Shown here: positions 34,638-46,635 of the stretch, piece by piece
Position numbering within the stretch: the stretch's first letter is position 1
Layout: each line of letters opens with the position of its first letter
Source of the DNA: Leucocoprinus leucothites
Lineage: Eukaryota > Basidiomycota > Agaricomycetes > Agaricales > Agaricaceae
Length of the DNA stretch: 64,000 nt
Assembly (NCBI GenBank): GCA_013368445.1
Contig: JAACJO010000010.1
Location: 1,364,001-1,428,000, forward strand
Direction of reading: 5' to 3'
Program-made: the position numbers and the translations under genes
The notes under the pieces: generated by a model
What the model was told of the DNA's origin: nothing
Seen by the model: only the letters and a program-made list of their open reading frames with translations
Database searches by the model: none

Positions 34638-37600
34638 ATATGCCTGGTAAGAATAATGTTATATCTTCTGTTTGTATCTATTTGCAAAATGTGGGACACT
34701 CTTATGTCCTAGTTGATACTATTCTTGAGTCCAAAAAGCAGGACTTTGACATTATTTTTCTACAGAAACCCCCCTGGAATCACATTTGCAAGACACCATC
34801 TATGACTAACCCTGAAGGGGATGATGTCATAGGTGCCCCTATCCATCCCAAATAGTTGTGTATGGTTTGCCCTACCAAACCTAATGACCCCCATCACCAT
34901 ACTTTGACTTACATTCACAGATGTCTACTTTGTATGAGACCCATCCTTTGATAGGATTGGGTCAATCACCACGACATTCAAATTCTGGGTTTATTTAATC
35001 AGGGTAATTATATTCATTTTCTCAATATATATTCTGACTTGTTGTCATTGGTGATCACTTTTCTTTTGACTAATTTCATTGACATTCCCAATCTCATTTA
35101 TATGGGAGGCAACTTCAATTGTCACTCTCCAGAATGGGATCCTTTGGCCCCTCATCTCCCTCACTCCACCATAACTCTAACGGAGTTAGTGGATTGTTTC
35201 AATCTAACCAGGTCCTTACCAACTGTTTTCTCCCCTACCCATTTTTCTTCTGTTGAAGGACATGACAACTCTGTTATTGATCTAATTTTCTGTGCTAACG
35301 ATTCAACCCCCCACATTATTGATGTAATTTCGAGACTGCCTTTGGATCACGCTCCCCTGCTCATCAACCTACCGATTTGCCCAGATCATGTGAACTATAA
35401 AAAATGTGTATTGCCAAAAGATAGTGATGAAGAGACCACTTTCATTTCCCAGGTCTCAGAGCATCTAGCAGCTATTGATTGTTCAAACATTCATTCCACT
35501 TCTTGCTTGGACACTATTTCCAACCATATTTCCCATATATTCTCTGACTCATGGAACTTGAACTCTAAAACTGTATAGATTACTAACCGGTCAAAAGAAT
35601 GGTGGAACCCCCATTGTTCTGAGACTCTACTCACCTATAGGAGAACCAAGGATTGAAAAGACTGGTGATCATTCAGAGTGGCTACTAGAGCTGCTAAACG
35701 CTCTTTCTTTGACAAGTAAATTCATGAAATCACTTCAACCAACAAATGACCCTGGGACCTCATGGAGTGGGTTAAGCAGTGTAAACTCCCTGCCATCAAG
35801 GGTATTCAATACCAAGGACGCCCTTGTAATAACCTTCTGGACTTGTGAAATGCACTCCACTCATCATATAACTCTACATCAGGTTGACCAGTAAGCCCTC
35901 ATATTCTTAACAAGATGAAATCCATCCCCCCACGTTCCTGGGCAAATTTTTCCACCTTGGAACTCACCAAATCCCTTTCATCTTGTGCTAATTCTTCAGT
36001 GCCTGGACCTGATCATATATCTTGGAAACACTTGAAGTCCATCATTGCCCACAAAGACTGCCTCTATAACATTATTCTCATTGCCAATGCAAGCATGTGT
36101 TTATCTTATTGGCTGAGTCATTTCAAAGATTCAGTCTCTATAATCATCCCTAAGCCAAATAAACTGGCCTATAATACCCCTAAAGTGTTTTGTCCAATTG
36201 TTCTACTAAACACTTTAGGAAAGCTAATTGAAAAGATGATTGCACATTGCATGCAATTCAAAGCAGTCTCTTCAGGAGCCCTCCACCCAAATCAAATGGG
36301 GGGTGTTATCCAACACTCCACCAAGGACACAGGAGTCTTCCTCACTTGTGTTATTTGGGCTGGATGGGCCAAAGGTATGATCATGAGTGTTTGCACCTTT
36401 GATATTGCCCAATTCTTCCCCTCTCTAAATCATGATATTCTCACTGACATCTTGCAATGCCAGGGGTTTGCACTGGAACTTGTAAAATTTTTCTCTCACT
36501 ATCTCATAGGTTGCTCTACCCAATTCATGTGAAATACCTTCTTGTCTGATGCCCATAAGGTGGATGTTGGTGTAGGGCAAGGTTCAGCTCTTTCACCCAT
36601 CCTCTCAGTGCTTTACCTGGCACCTCTTATGTTTATGTTTGACCAACATGCTCATCTACAATTGATCCCCTCTTCTCTTTTATCTTTTGTTGATGATGGG
36701 CTTTGTATATCTCAAGCAAAGAACTATACTGACACTATTTCTTCTCTCAAATCAGCATACTCCATCATTAACTCCATATGCACTAACCTCAGACTAGTCA
36801 TGGAACATGACAAATCTGAGGTTTTCCACTTCTCTTATTGCCACAACAATTCTAATCCCCCACTTGACCTATCTGATGTCAGTGGCCCTCTCCTCCACCC
36901 AAAACACTTCTGGCAATACCTTGGTTTCTATTTCAACCACTAACTCTCGTTTCAAGAGCACATTCAATATTACTCCACCAAAGTACTATCCACAGTGAAA
37001 GCTATGGGTATGCTGGGCAATTCAACCTGAGGTCTCCTCCCTCTTCAAAAACGACTCCTATATAGGTCATGTATTGTCCCTGTGGCAATGTATGGCTTCC
37101 AACTATGGTACTATGAGAGCACTCATAACAAGGCACTTCTCAAGTCCTTATCCTCTATGCAGAGGCATACAGCTCTTTGGATCACTGGTGCCTTCCGCAC
37201 TTCTCCATCTGGTAGAGCTGAAAGTATTGCTGGACTTATTCCTATTCACCTTCATCTTTGTAAATTAGCTGTTTGTTCTTCATATCGAGTCTCTACTTTA
37301 TCCTCAAATCATGCATTACACTCTCTTTTATCTGATTGTTTCTCTCTTAATTCTCCCCCTCATCCCCAATCACTTCACCTTCTCACTCTGGCCAAAAAAG
37401 CTAAAGTCAAAGGCCCTATTTTTTTTTTTTTTTTTTTTTTAATTCAAGTGCGACCCCGGAGGGGTCGCCAATTTATAACATAGTGTGCAATAGCAGTCCG
37501 CGCCCGACTATCTACTACAGGGAACCGATACCGCTACCGACTACGCAAGAGCAAACAGCCGGGAATATATAAAAGTCCTGTCCGAGACAATACACGAATC

Positions 37601-37754
37601 GACAGCAGAAGGGGGCTAGGCATGTGACAAAATACAAAGAAGTGAGACATATACCGATATCACTGCATCTGACGGCAGGCCTTGTGGTTGGTGGGAGCCC
37701 ATCCGGCGACTGGCAATGGATGGGGGATGATACATTGACACTAGGGAGCTCCCC

Positions 37755-39875
37755 CTAGGCCCGGGACCGACCAGCAGAACCAGAATGACTTTGCAGCCAA
37801 TCCCAATCAAACCGGTGGTGCCAAAACACGCACTTGCAGTCAGTAGCAGCATGTTCCTTGCCGCAATTGACGCACTTGATATGGGGACAGGGATCCCTGG
37901 CAGGTGTGGGCTGGATGGGGGGGTTAGCCTTTGGCAACCCCTTACAGCAGGAGGAGGTGGTGCGGTGATTCTCGGACCGATGTGGCCCACCGCATTGTGA
38001 GCACCTGAGCGCACGGTTGTGACAGGTGGTGGTAGTGTGGCCCCACCGCCAGCATCGTTGACACTGGGGGGTCCCGGGGTGAGTGCGCGCGGCCTTGATC
38101 ATGGACTGCACGCTGTCGAAGTTGAGGTATTTGCCGACCAGGCACTTAGCGTTAGCGCTGGACTGAGAATCCCAAAGGTCGACCCAGATGGTGGCGGTGT
38201 CGGCTTTGGCGGAGTTGCGCATGATGCACATGGAGGATACGTTAGCGAATGTCTCCTTGAAGGGAGACAGACGCATACGGTCGGTGACATGTTGCGGAGT
38301 GGTGCGAATGCCACTTGTGTAGTAAGGGACGTCCAGGATCTTAAGATAAGACCTGGACCTGGGACGTTTGGTTTTCAGCTCAAACAGGGCAGTGAAGGCT
38401 GAAGAGAGGGAGGAATCAATCACTAATGCATCGGCATCAGTGGCGACAGAGTTGGTGTACAACGAGATGGTGTCGTACGCCCGAGCAATGTTCTCGACGC
38501 GAAGTGAGCTCTTCGCGCAAGTGAGGGAGTCGTTGAGAAGGCGCATGGCCTTGTGGTGGAGGTAGGTGATGTCACTGGGACTGCCAGTGAAATCGAGGAA
38601 GAGTTGGCATCAGGTGGGACCCGACGTGGTCATGTGGGGCTTCTTTGCAGAAGGCGCATCAGCGAGGGCGGCCTGATGCATCGCGGCGACGCGATCAGGC
38701 TCGAGAGTGGGGTGGGACTGGGCTAGCTTGATGAGCGCTGCCGCAGATGCCGGGGTACGGGCTACCTCAGCGAACGACTTCTTAGCCACCGAGGGGGGGA
38801 TGGGTGCTCGCCAGGCTTGGCCATCAGACCTAACCTTAGGAGCGGGGGGCGCTTGAATGGGCGCTTTGCCGCTAGCGCAGGCCTTTGCAGGCGCTGGCTT
38901 GGGCGGTAGGGAGGGACGGGCCAGGGCGGGCCGACGATCCGGGGGTGGTAGGGTGGGTGCCTTGGGGGAGCCCATGTCAATGTCACGTGGACCCGCTGAG
39001 TCAGCGGATCCATGGGTCGCCTCGTGGACGACGCGCGTTGCTTTAGGGCCGGTCTTGGGCAGCCCACACTTGCGCCCGAGGTCGTACATTACATCCCCGA
39101 AATCGACCAGCCCGCGAGAGCTGAGCAAGTGCGAGGAGAGGGGGGTGCCGTCGAGTTCCAACTCATCGACGATGACAAAGGCCGCCTTAGCCAGGCAAGT
39201 GACGGCTGCAGAAGCATCCTCCTCTGCGATGGAGGAGTGGGATTCGGCACAATCCTCTAACCACTTGAGGAATGTACGGAGGCTGGAGAGAGCGCGCTTC
39301 GGGGTGAGCTCCTTCTTCTTTCCCTTGGAGGAGGTCACTGATTCAGGCACGGGAGGGGGAGCATCGACAGGGTAGAAGGTGGTTCCACTGGCTGTGAAGG
39401 GTTTGAGTGGCGACAGAATGTCAGCCACTGGAGGAGCAACCGATGGCGACAAAACGTCAGCGGTCGGTTGGGAGGGGCCAGGCGATGGAACATCAGCCTG
39501 GGAGGGACTGAAGAACCCACGCATGTTGAGTGGGTTGTCATAGGGGTCGAGGTGGTCGTCTTCGGCCATCTTGGTGATGTTGAGCTCGTCGTCAGAGACA
39601 GTGGACTCGGATTCGAACGCGGCAAACTGGTTGGTACTTGTTAGAATGTAAAATGATAGAGAGTAGAGGAAAGCTCAGACACTGACACTGACACACACAC
39701 AAAAGTGGGGAAGAAGATGATCAATTGGGAGGCTGAGGCCCTCCTTATATACCTAGCTACATGGTCTGTGCGCAGTATGGTCATGTGACTACAACTATCC
39801 CCATTTAGACAAAGGGGGTGAGGCTGAAGCTGGTCATAATCTAATAGTACTAGCTTTAGACTTGCGCCTACCCAT
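37755..39875 (-). pseudogene. Zinc-knuckle ORF1 protein gene of U (type B)
   Basis: The start is the ATG at 39875 (MGRRKSKAS), a basic beginning like that of T. The solo LTR sits about ten codons in. From MAEDDHLDPY (39569) the frame runs to 37755 with a single TGA at 38610-38612, where relatives read Arg (GPTRRQLF). The N-terminal half has KKKELTPKRALSSLRTFLKW, distinct from V. The C-terminal half has ILDVPYYTSGIRTTPQHV, IWVDLWDSQSSANAK, CQRCWRWGHTTTTC, CSQCGGPHRSENH and CVNCGKEHAATDCKC. Apart from the solo LTR and the stop the gene looks intact. Confidence 0.88.
39639..39846 (-). repeat. Solo LTR (208 bp), same family as 19901-20126
   Basis: It reads TGTTAGAATG to ATCTAATA on the + strand, flanked by GTACT at 39634-39638 and 39847-39851. 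It is the reverse complement of the LTR at 19901-20126 with small indels. It lies in the first codons of ORF1 of U. Confidence 0.85.
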
Positions 39876-41325
39876 ATTACTGTAGATAGACGATGTAAGA
39901 ATGCCTCAGAACAAACACCAACTTTCAATGGTGGTGGTAAGAGGCCAAGGAGGGACGTCAAAGGCCCTATTATTGATGTATATAATTCTCTCTCTCATCT
40001 TTCTGATTCCTTCTTTCCATTCACTCCTGAATCCAAACCTGGATCTTGCCTCATGGACATTTATTCTGATTCCATTCATTTCCATCCCTGTAACCACTTG
40101 GACAAGCATGAAATGTACAAACATGTATCATCTCTCAATTTGGTCTTTTCCTCATCTTCTTCTGATTGTAATTGTATATCAGTTGTTACTGATACTTCTG
40201 TTCCATTTGTAGGTTCCCTTCAGGCGGTTTCGGCAGCACATTTATATCGCAGTGGACGACAAGTGTCCCATGCAAAATAGGCAAGTGGCCAGGCATCTTC
40301 TACAGATGCTGAACTCTACTCCATTCACATTGGCATTGCCAAAGCCATCTCTCTCCAATGTAACAAAATCATTCTTATTACTGACTGTCTTCCAGCAGCC
40401 AAGCTGGCAGTCAACCCTTTTATTCACTCAAGCCAATCGCACTCTATCCATGTCTGCCAACTCCTATCTGACTGGCTTGCAGCCAAACTATCCCAATCTA
40501 TTGACTTTTGGGATGTCCCATCCAAGTGGTGTTAGAAGCCCCATCTCAAAGTCCTCAATGACATCACTACCATACGCATCCATGCCCCTCCTCACATGGG
40601 TGCTACTCTTGACTTCTTGTGACATAAAATCACCAATGATTGCCAGAAATCCTGGGAGTCTACATTTTGGAAGAAGAAGTACCGCAGCAATAGTTTCCTT
40701 CTTTCAAAAAAGAATTGCAAGTTCCTCATCCCCACTTACATCAAGGGAGGCACCTGGCTTCCCCTAGCCAACAAGTCACCATCACTATGCGCTTGCATGA
40801 CTCAGGCTATTATAAACCATGCTCCAATTGGAGCTTACCATGAGAGATTCTTCTCCCTTGAACCCATATCCTGTCATTGTGGCCATCACCTGGAAACACG
40901 ACACTACATCCTATACTACTGTCCACTCTACTCTATTCGTACTCAGTGGGTACAATGCACCTTTCCTCAGTACGAGTTCCTTGTCGAGTTCTTGAAAAAG
41001 AACCTAGCTGCTTTTGCCTTTACCAATTAAGATACATGTCCACCACCGCTTCAAGCTCCTGTGCCTGCCGGACCAAATGAAGGTGAACTATTTTCTTTTA
41101 TTTCTTCTCTTTTATTTTCTTTTGAGTCAGATCTCTGTGTATAACACCTCATTCTATAGTTTCTCTTGAGTCTTTTCTATTTTGCTGGACTAATTGTATA
41201 TAGTCTTTGTCTTAAGCAGTTGAAGACTGCTTTGTGTACCCTGGCTTGCCATAGTGTACCATCTGTCTGTATTATTTAGTTGAAAGCGGACTGCAATCGA
41301 GCACCGCTATATAAATTCATTGATG

Positions 41326-41353
<28 letters not shown>

Positions 41354-41358
<5 letters not shown>

Positions 41359-41556
41359 GGGAATCATCAGGGAGTTCAGGCATGAAGCACAAGAACTTCT
41401 TGAGGCTGTTGAAAGCCCACTTGGCCATGGCATCATCTCCAGGCATGGTCCCAGAGGAGGATGATAGGTTGGATGGTGCAATCAGGGAAGGAGTGGGAAC
41501 TGGGTAGTACATGGTACCACCACCAACAAGAGGGGCCTTGGGACCTAGGGTCACCA
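41354..41556 (-). pseudogene. N-terminal ORF1 piece of Y between the chimeric LINE and copia
   Basis: On the minus strand it reads PKAPLVGGGTMYYPVPTPS and on to FLCFMPELPDDSLL, aligned with PFTASGTTFYPVDAPPP and FLKWLEDCAESHSS of U. It gives the continuation of Y across the chimeric insertion. Confidence 0.65.
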
Positions 41557-41858
41557 TGTCAGATGTGCTCTGGACAGTCTACAAGTATTTGTGATTGATT
41601 TGTTGATGTGTGAAGTTAGAGTTGATGCAGAGGTTGCTTAGTCAGTTGTAGATCACCTGACTGCATGTTCAACTCTCCTGTGGACACTTTCTTGACTCTC
41701 AGTCATTTACAGTTGTCCACAGGTGAGTACAAGTCTCTATCTTGTTAATACAGTCATTTACAGTTGTCCACAGATTCCTGTGTGAGTTGTGAGCTTCCTG
41801 GGTGATTTCTCTGGTTTCTAGGACCTCCTACATGTGCCCTGTGCGTCACCTTTTAACA
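41557..41858 (+). repeat. 5' LTR of the copia element (302 bp)
   Basis: TGTCAGATGT to CTTTTAACA. It is the same length as the solo LTR at 21399-21700 and almost identical in sequence. A direct repeat (GTCATTTACAGTTGTCCACA) occurs twice inside, near 41701 and 41753. Confidence 0.93.
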
Positions 41859-41870
41859 GGTTATGAGCCC
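41859..41870 (+). promoter_or_regulatory. Primer-binding site for an initiator tRNA-Met fragment
   Basis: GGTTATGAGCCC directly follows the LTR. Its complement GGGCTCATAACC is the anticodon stem-loop of eukaryotic initiator tRNA-Met (CAT anticodon), not the 3' CCA end. This is the half-tRNA priming arrangement known for Drosophila copia and yeast Ty5. Confidence 0.8.
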
Positions 41871-42262
41871 CGGCCTCTAGAGGCCTCAGACAATGACTTT
41901 TGCTCCATTTCTTTCTCAACTGTCTTTCTCTTTTACTATCCGCCGTTTTCGCGTTTTCTCCTTTGTTTTCGCGTTGCTCCGTTCGCCTCCGCGCACACCC
42001 GTTGATCTCGCGTGTCTCCACGACTTCACCAAGTTTCGCCGCGTTCCGACCATTTCCCATTCCACTATCCCACTTCCATTCCTAATCACTCTATCCTAAT
42101 CCTAATATTCCTCTGCTCCTTCCGTGCCAACCATCACTCCATTCCACTCCGAACTTCACCAGTCCGTCAATCCCACCATTTGCCACGTATACCTCTCGTT
42201 ACATGACCACCAACCCTTTCCTTGTCACCCTACACTGCATTTCAGCTTCCTAGTCTGCCCAG
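41871..42262 (+). other. Copia untranslated leader
   Basis: Pyrimidine-rich and AT-rich sequence between primer-binding site and gag ATG. Short frames here have no similarity I recognise. Confidence 0.5.
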
Positions 42263-42682
42263 ATGTCTTCCTCTGGCCCCAACTTTGACAAGCTCAATGC
42301 CACCAACTACTCTACCTGGGCAGGCGAGATGCAGGCATGGCTCCAGGCCTCTGGCCTGTGGAGACTGGTCAAGGGTGAACTCCTCAAGCCTGAGATCCCT
42401 TCCCCTACTACCCAAGCCACCTTTGACTCTAGGGAGGCCTGGAATGCGAAGGCTGACAAGGCTGCTGGCTAGCTATATTTTTTTTTTTTTTTTTTTTTTA
42501 AATCAATGAATTTATATAGCGGTGCTTAATCGCAGTCCGTTTTTCAACTAAATAATACAAACTGACGGTACACTACAGCAAGCTGGGGTACATGAAGCGG
42601 TCTTCGACCGCTTAAGACAGAGACTATACACGATTAGTCCAGCAACATAGATAAGACTCGAAAGAGACTATAGAATGAGGTG

Positions 42683-45600
42683 TCATACACAGAGATCAGA
42701 CTCAAGGGAAAAGAAAAGAGATGAGATGAAAGAGTATAGTTCACCTTCATTTGGTTCGGCAGACACAGGAGCTTGAGGCGGCGGTGGACGCGTGTCGTGA
42801 TTTGTAAAAGCAAAGGCGGCCAGGTTCTTTTTCAAGAACTCGACAAGGAACTCATACTGAGGAAAAACGCATTGCACCCATTGAGTGCGGAAAGGATATA
42901 GGGGACAATAGCACAGGATATAATGTCGTGTCTCCAGGCGATGGCCACAACGACAGGATTTGGGCTCGAGGGGGAAGAACTTCTCACGATAAGCTCCAAT
43001 AGGAGCATGATTGAGGATGGCACGTGACATACGCGCACATAAAGATGGCGATTCATTGGCTAAGGGAAGCCAGGTGCCCCCCTTAACGTAGGTAGGGGAG
43101 AGGAACTTGCGATTCTTCTTTGAGAGAAGGAAACCGCTGCCACGGTACTTCTTCTTCCAGAAAGTTGACTCCCAGGACTTCTGGCAGTCATTGGTGATTT
43201 TGCGTCGCAGGAAATCGAGAGTGGCGCCTACATGAGGAGGGGCATGTATGCATGTGGAGGTGACGTCTTTGTGGACTTTAAGATGGGGCTTCCAACGCCA
43301 TTTGGAAGGGATGTCCCAGAAGTCGATAGATCGGGAGGGTTTAGCCGTGAGCCATTCGGATAGGAGTCGGCAGACTTGGATAGAATGTGATTGACTCGAG
43401 TGTATAGAGGGATCAACTGCCAGCTTGGCTGCTGGGAGGCAGTCGGTGATGAGGATAATGTGGTCACACTGAAGAGAAATGGCCTTGGCGATGCCAATAC
43501 GAATGGAATAGAGTTCGGTGTCAGTAGACGACGCTCGACCGCTAGCCTGTTTTGCATGGGACACTTGTCGTCCGCCGTGATATAAATGTGCCACCAAAAC
43601 CGCCTGAAGGGAACCTACGAGTGGAACAGAAGCATCAGTGACAACTGAGATACAATTACAATCAGAGGAAGAAGAAGAAAAAACGGAGTCGAGAGATGAT
43701 ACATGTTTATACATTTCGTGTTTATCCGAGCGATTGCATGGGTGAAAGTGAATAGAATTGGGAAAGATGTCCATAAGACGAGATCCGGGTTTTGATTCAG
43801 GGGCGAATGGAGAAAATGAATCTGAAAGATGAGAAAGAGAACTATCTACATCAATAAGAGGGCCTTTGACTTTAGCTTTTTTGGCCGGGGTGAGAAGGCA
43901 AAGCGATTGGGGATGAGGGAGGGAGTTAAGAGAAAAGTCCTTAGATAGAAGAGAACGTAACGCATGATTAGAGGGTAAAGTAGAGACTCGATACGACGAA
44001 TGAATAGCTAATTTACGAAGATGGAGGTGTATTGGAATGAGTCCAGCAATGCTTTCAGCGCCACCTGATGGAGACGTGCGGAAGGCACCCGTGATCCAGA
44101 GGGCTGCGCGTCTTTGCATGGATGATAGAGACTTGAGAAGCACCTTGTTGCGAGCGCCTTCAAAGTACCAGAGTCGAAATCCATACGTAGCCACGGGGAC
44201 CACGCATGACCTATAGAGTAGACATTTTTGTAGAGGGAGGAGGCCTCGGGTGGAGTTGCCTAGCATATTCATAGCTTTCACTGTGGATAATGCTTTGGTG
44301 GAGTAATACCAAACGTGTTCTTGAAATGAAAGTCGACGGTCAAAATAGAAACCTAAGTACCGCCAGAAACGTTTGGGATAGAGTAGAGGGCCGCCAACAT
44401 CGGATAGATCAAGGGGGGGATTCGAGTCATTATGACGTCGGGAGAAGTGAAAGACCTCAGATTTGTCGTGTTCAACGACCAGTCCGAGATCGGTGCAGAT
44501 GGAATTAATGATGGAATAAGCTGATTTGAGGGAAGAAATAGTGTCAGTATAATTCTTCGCTTGGGATATACAAAGCCCGTCATCGACAAATGATAAAAGG
44601 GAAGAAGGGATAGACTGTAAACGAGCGCGTTGGTCGAACATGAACATGAGGGGTGCTAGATAGAGCATGGATAGAATGGGTGATAGAGCGGAACCTTGCC
44701 CAACGCCAACATCCACGTCATGGGCATCGGATAGGAAAGTGTTCCACATGAATTGAGTGGATCGACCTATGAGATAGTGTGAAAAGAAATTGACGAGTTC
44801 TGGGGTGAACCCCTGTCATTGTAGAATGTTAGTGAGGATTTCGTGGTTTAGGGAGGGGAAGAATTGGGCGATATCAAAAGCACAGACACTAGTAACCATA
44901 CCTTTAGCCCATCCGGTCTGAATGATGTGAGTGAGGAATACACCTGCATCCTCAGTGGATTGTTGGATAACTCCGCCCATTTGATTAGGGTGGAGAACGT
45001 CTAGGGATACCGCTTCAAACTGCATGCAGCGAGCAATCATCTCGATTAATTTACCTAAAGTGTTTAGTAGAACAATGGGGCAAAACGCTTTTGGTGTATC
45101 ATATGCCAGTTTATTCGGCTTGGGAATGATGATAGAAACCGAGTCCTTGAAGTGACTCGGCCAGTAAGAGAGACGTACACACGCGTTAGCAATGAGTAGG
45201 ATGTTTTTGAGGCATTCATTGTGGGCGACGATGGACTTTAGGTGTTTCCAGGAGACATGATCAGGTCCAGGTGCTGAAGAATTAGCGCATGACAAGAGGG
45301 ATTCGGTGAGTTCAAGGATGGAAAAGTTTGTCCAGGAACGTGGGGGGAGATGTTTCATTTCATTCAGAATGTTAGAGTTTACCGGACGACCGGATGCTGA
45401 GTTGTATGAAGAATGGAGTGTGTTCCATAGGTCCGGAAGGTCGTTGCAAGGTCGTCCTTGATGGTGGATTCCCTCAACGGCAGGGAGTTTACATTGTTTT
45501 ACCCATTCCATGAGGTCCCAGGGTCATTTGTTGGTCAATGCGATTTCATGGATGCGCGTATTGAAAAAGGAGCGTTTGGTGGCTCTGGTAGCCGCTCTGA

Positions 45601-46634
45601 ATGCTCGCCAGTCATTACGATCCTTTGTTCTTCTGCAGGTAAGAAGAGTCTCAGAACAGTGGGGGTTCCACCACTCCTTTGACCGGTTAGTAATCCATAT
45701 AGTTTTAGAGTTCGTATTCCAAGATTCATGAAAGATTCGAGAAATGGAGTTAGAAATATCGTTCAGACAGGAAGTGGACTGAATGTCCAAACAGTCAAGG
45801 GCCGCTAGATGCTCAGAGACTTGAGAAATGAAAGCCGTCTCTTCATCACTATCTTTCGGTAGTACTCGCTTTTTATAATTAATATAATCTGGACGGATTG
45901 GAAGATCAATAATCAAGGGTGCATGATCCGATGGGAGTCTCAAATTGACATCGATGATGTGGGAGGTGGAATTGTTAGCACAGAAAATAAGATCGATAAC
46001 CGAATCGTCATGACTTTCAATGGAAGAGAAATGAGTAGGGGATAATGAGGTCGGTGAGGACCTTGTAAGATTGAAGCTATCCGCTAACTCCGTTAGAGTT
46101 ATAGCTGACATAGGGACATAAGTAACTGAAGGGTCCCATTCAGGAGATCGACAATTGAAGTCCCCTCCCATATATATAACATTAGGGATGTTGATGAAGT
46201 TTGTCGAAAGGAAATTGATCGCCGACGAGGACGAGTCCGAGTATATGTTAAGTAAATGGATATAGTTACCCTGGTTGAATAGACCCAAGATTTGTATATC
46301 AAGGTAGTTGACCCACTCTTGTCGAAGAATGGGTCTCATGTGAAGTAGGCGTCTGTGAACATAAGTCAGAGTACGGGGTTGGGGATCGTTAGGCTTGGTA
46401 GGGCGAACCATACACAGCCATTCTGGATGAATAGGGGCACCAATGACATCATCCCCTTCAGGGTTAGTCATAGAAGGTGCTTTCCGAATATGGTTCTATG
46501 GAGGTTCCTGTAGAAAGATGATTTCGAAATCCAGTTTTTTGGACTCAAGTATGGTATCAACCAGGGCATAAGAGCATCCCACGTTTTGCGAATAGATACG
46601 AACAGAAGAAATGGGTTTGTTCTTACCAGACATA
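42683..46634 (-). pseudogene. LINE ORF2: endonuclease, RT, RNase H-like, knuckle
   Basis: It starts at the ATG 46634, two bases after the ORF1 TAA. An extra A at codon 5 shifts the frame. Endonuclease: YSQNVGCSY, QEPP, GGDFNCRSPEW (about 46166), SDHAPLII (about 45925). RT: LLNTLGKLIEM with one codon lost (about 45070), DIAQFFPSLNH (about 44870), FVDDG (about 44590). RNase H-like: VVTDAS (about 43645), DTELYS, ITDCLPAAK (about 43450). Knuckle: CRCGHRLETRHYILCYC (about 42960). Stops at about 46496 (TAG, Trp expected), 45524 (TGA, Arg) and 44816 (TGA, Arg). The last 688 codons are open. Confidence 0.92.
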
Positions 46635-46635
46635 T

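Larger units (their letters stand above)
37421..39956 (-). mobile_element. ORF1-only element U, complete copy plus a solo LTR
   Basis: Flanks GTCAAAGGCCCTATT at 37406-37420 and 39957-39971. Net of the solo LTR and its duplication (213 bp) it is 2323 bp, the same as copy S. It has the 5' box (CTCCTTGGCCTCTTACC), ORF1 type B, and the 3' hairpin GCGACCCC/GGGGTCGC near 37448-37466. Confidence 0.93.
34640..41143 (+). pseudogene. LINE ORF2 (endonuclease, RT, RNase H-like), split by U
   Basis: All domains are present in order: YLQNVGHSY (about 34680), FLQKPPW, GGNFNCHSPEW (Asp changed to Asn, about 35104), DHAPLLI, FCPIVLLNTLGKLIEKM (about 36190), FVDDG (about 36687), VVTDTS (about 40180), CLPAAKLAV (about 40390) and the knuckle CHCGHHLETRHYILYYC (about 40873). 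Many stops: for example 34853, 34949, 35576, 35726, 36530, 36940, 37027, 40277, 40621, 41027. Most stand for Arg or Trp. U splits it between 37420 and 39957. Confidence 0.85.
33557..41353 (+). mobile_element. Chimeric insertion: ORF1-only fragment joined to a 5'-truncated LINE
   Basis: 33557-34186 is the C-terminal half of an ORF1-only ORF1 in sense. At 34187 it switches to LINE ORF1, then ORF2 and the 3'UTR, ending with about 28 A at 41326-41353. U (37421-39956) is inserted in it. There is no target duplication (left GCTACCTTAGCAAGC, right GAGGAGGGAATC), and about 36 bases of host Y appear to be missing. The whole piece has lost most CpG. Confidence 0.7.
29860..41525 (-). pseudogene. ORF1 protein gene of element Y (mosaic N-type B, C-type A)
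   Basis: The N-terminal parts are 41354-41525 (LVGGGTMYYPV, WAFNSLKKFLCFM) and 33445-33556 (LELDS, LANFGDVMYDL), like element U. The C-terminal part (32430-33440) has the A-type sequence: KKSFAEVA, LIKLVQSHPTLEP, VLDVPYFMNGV, DQEQAPRSS in another frame. The knuckles lie in 29880-30094 and 32400-32470. About 12 codons seem to be missing between 33556 and 41354 where the chimeric LINE entered. Confidence 0.7.
29467..41556 (-). mobile_element. ORF1-only element Y, split by V, a chimeric LINE and the copia element
   Basis: Y lies at 29467-30094, 32400-33556 and 41354-41556, and is cut at 41557 by copia. Its 3' end on the left has T8 A17 (T17 A8 tail in sense) and a hairpin TGGACCCC/AGGGTCCA with one mismatch. 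It lies inside X near X's N-terminal codons. Its 5' end is outside the window. Confidence 0.8.
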
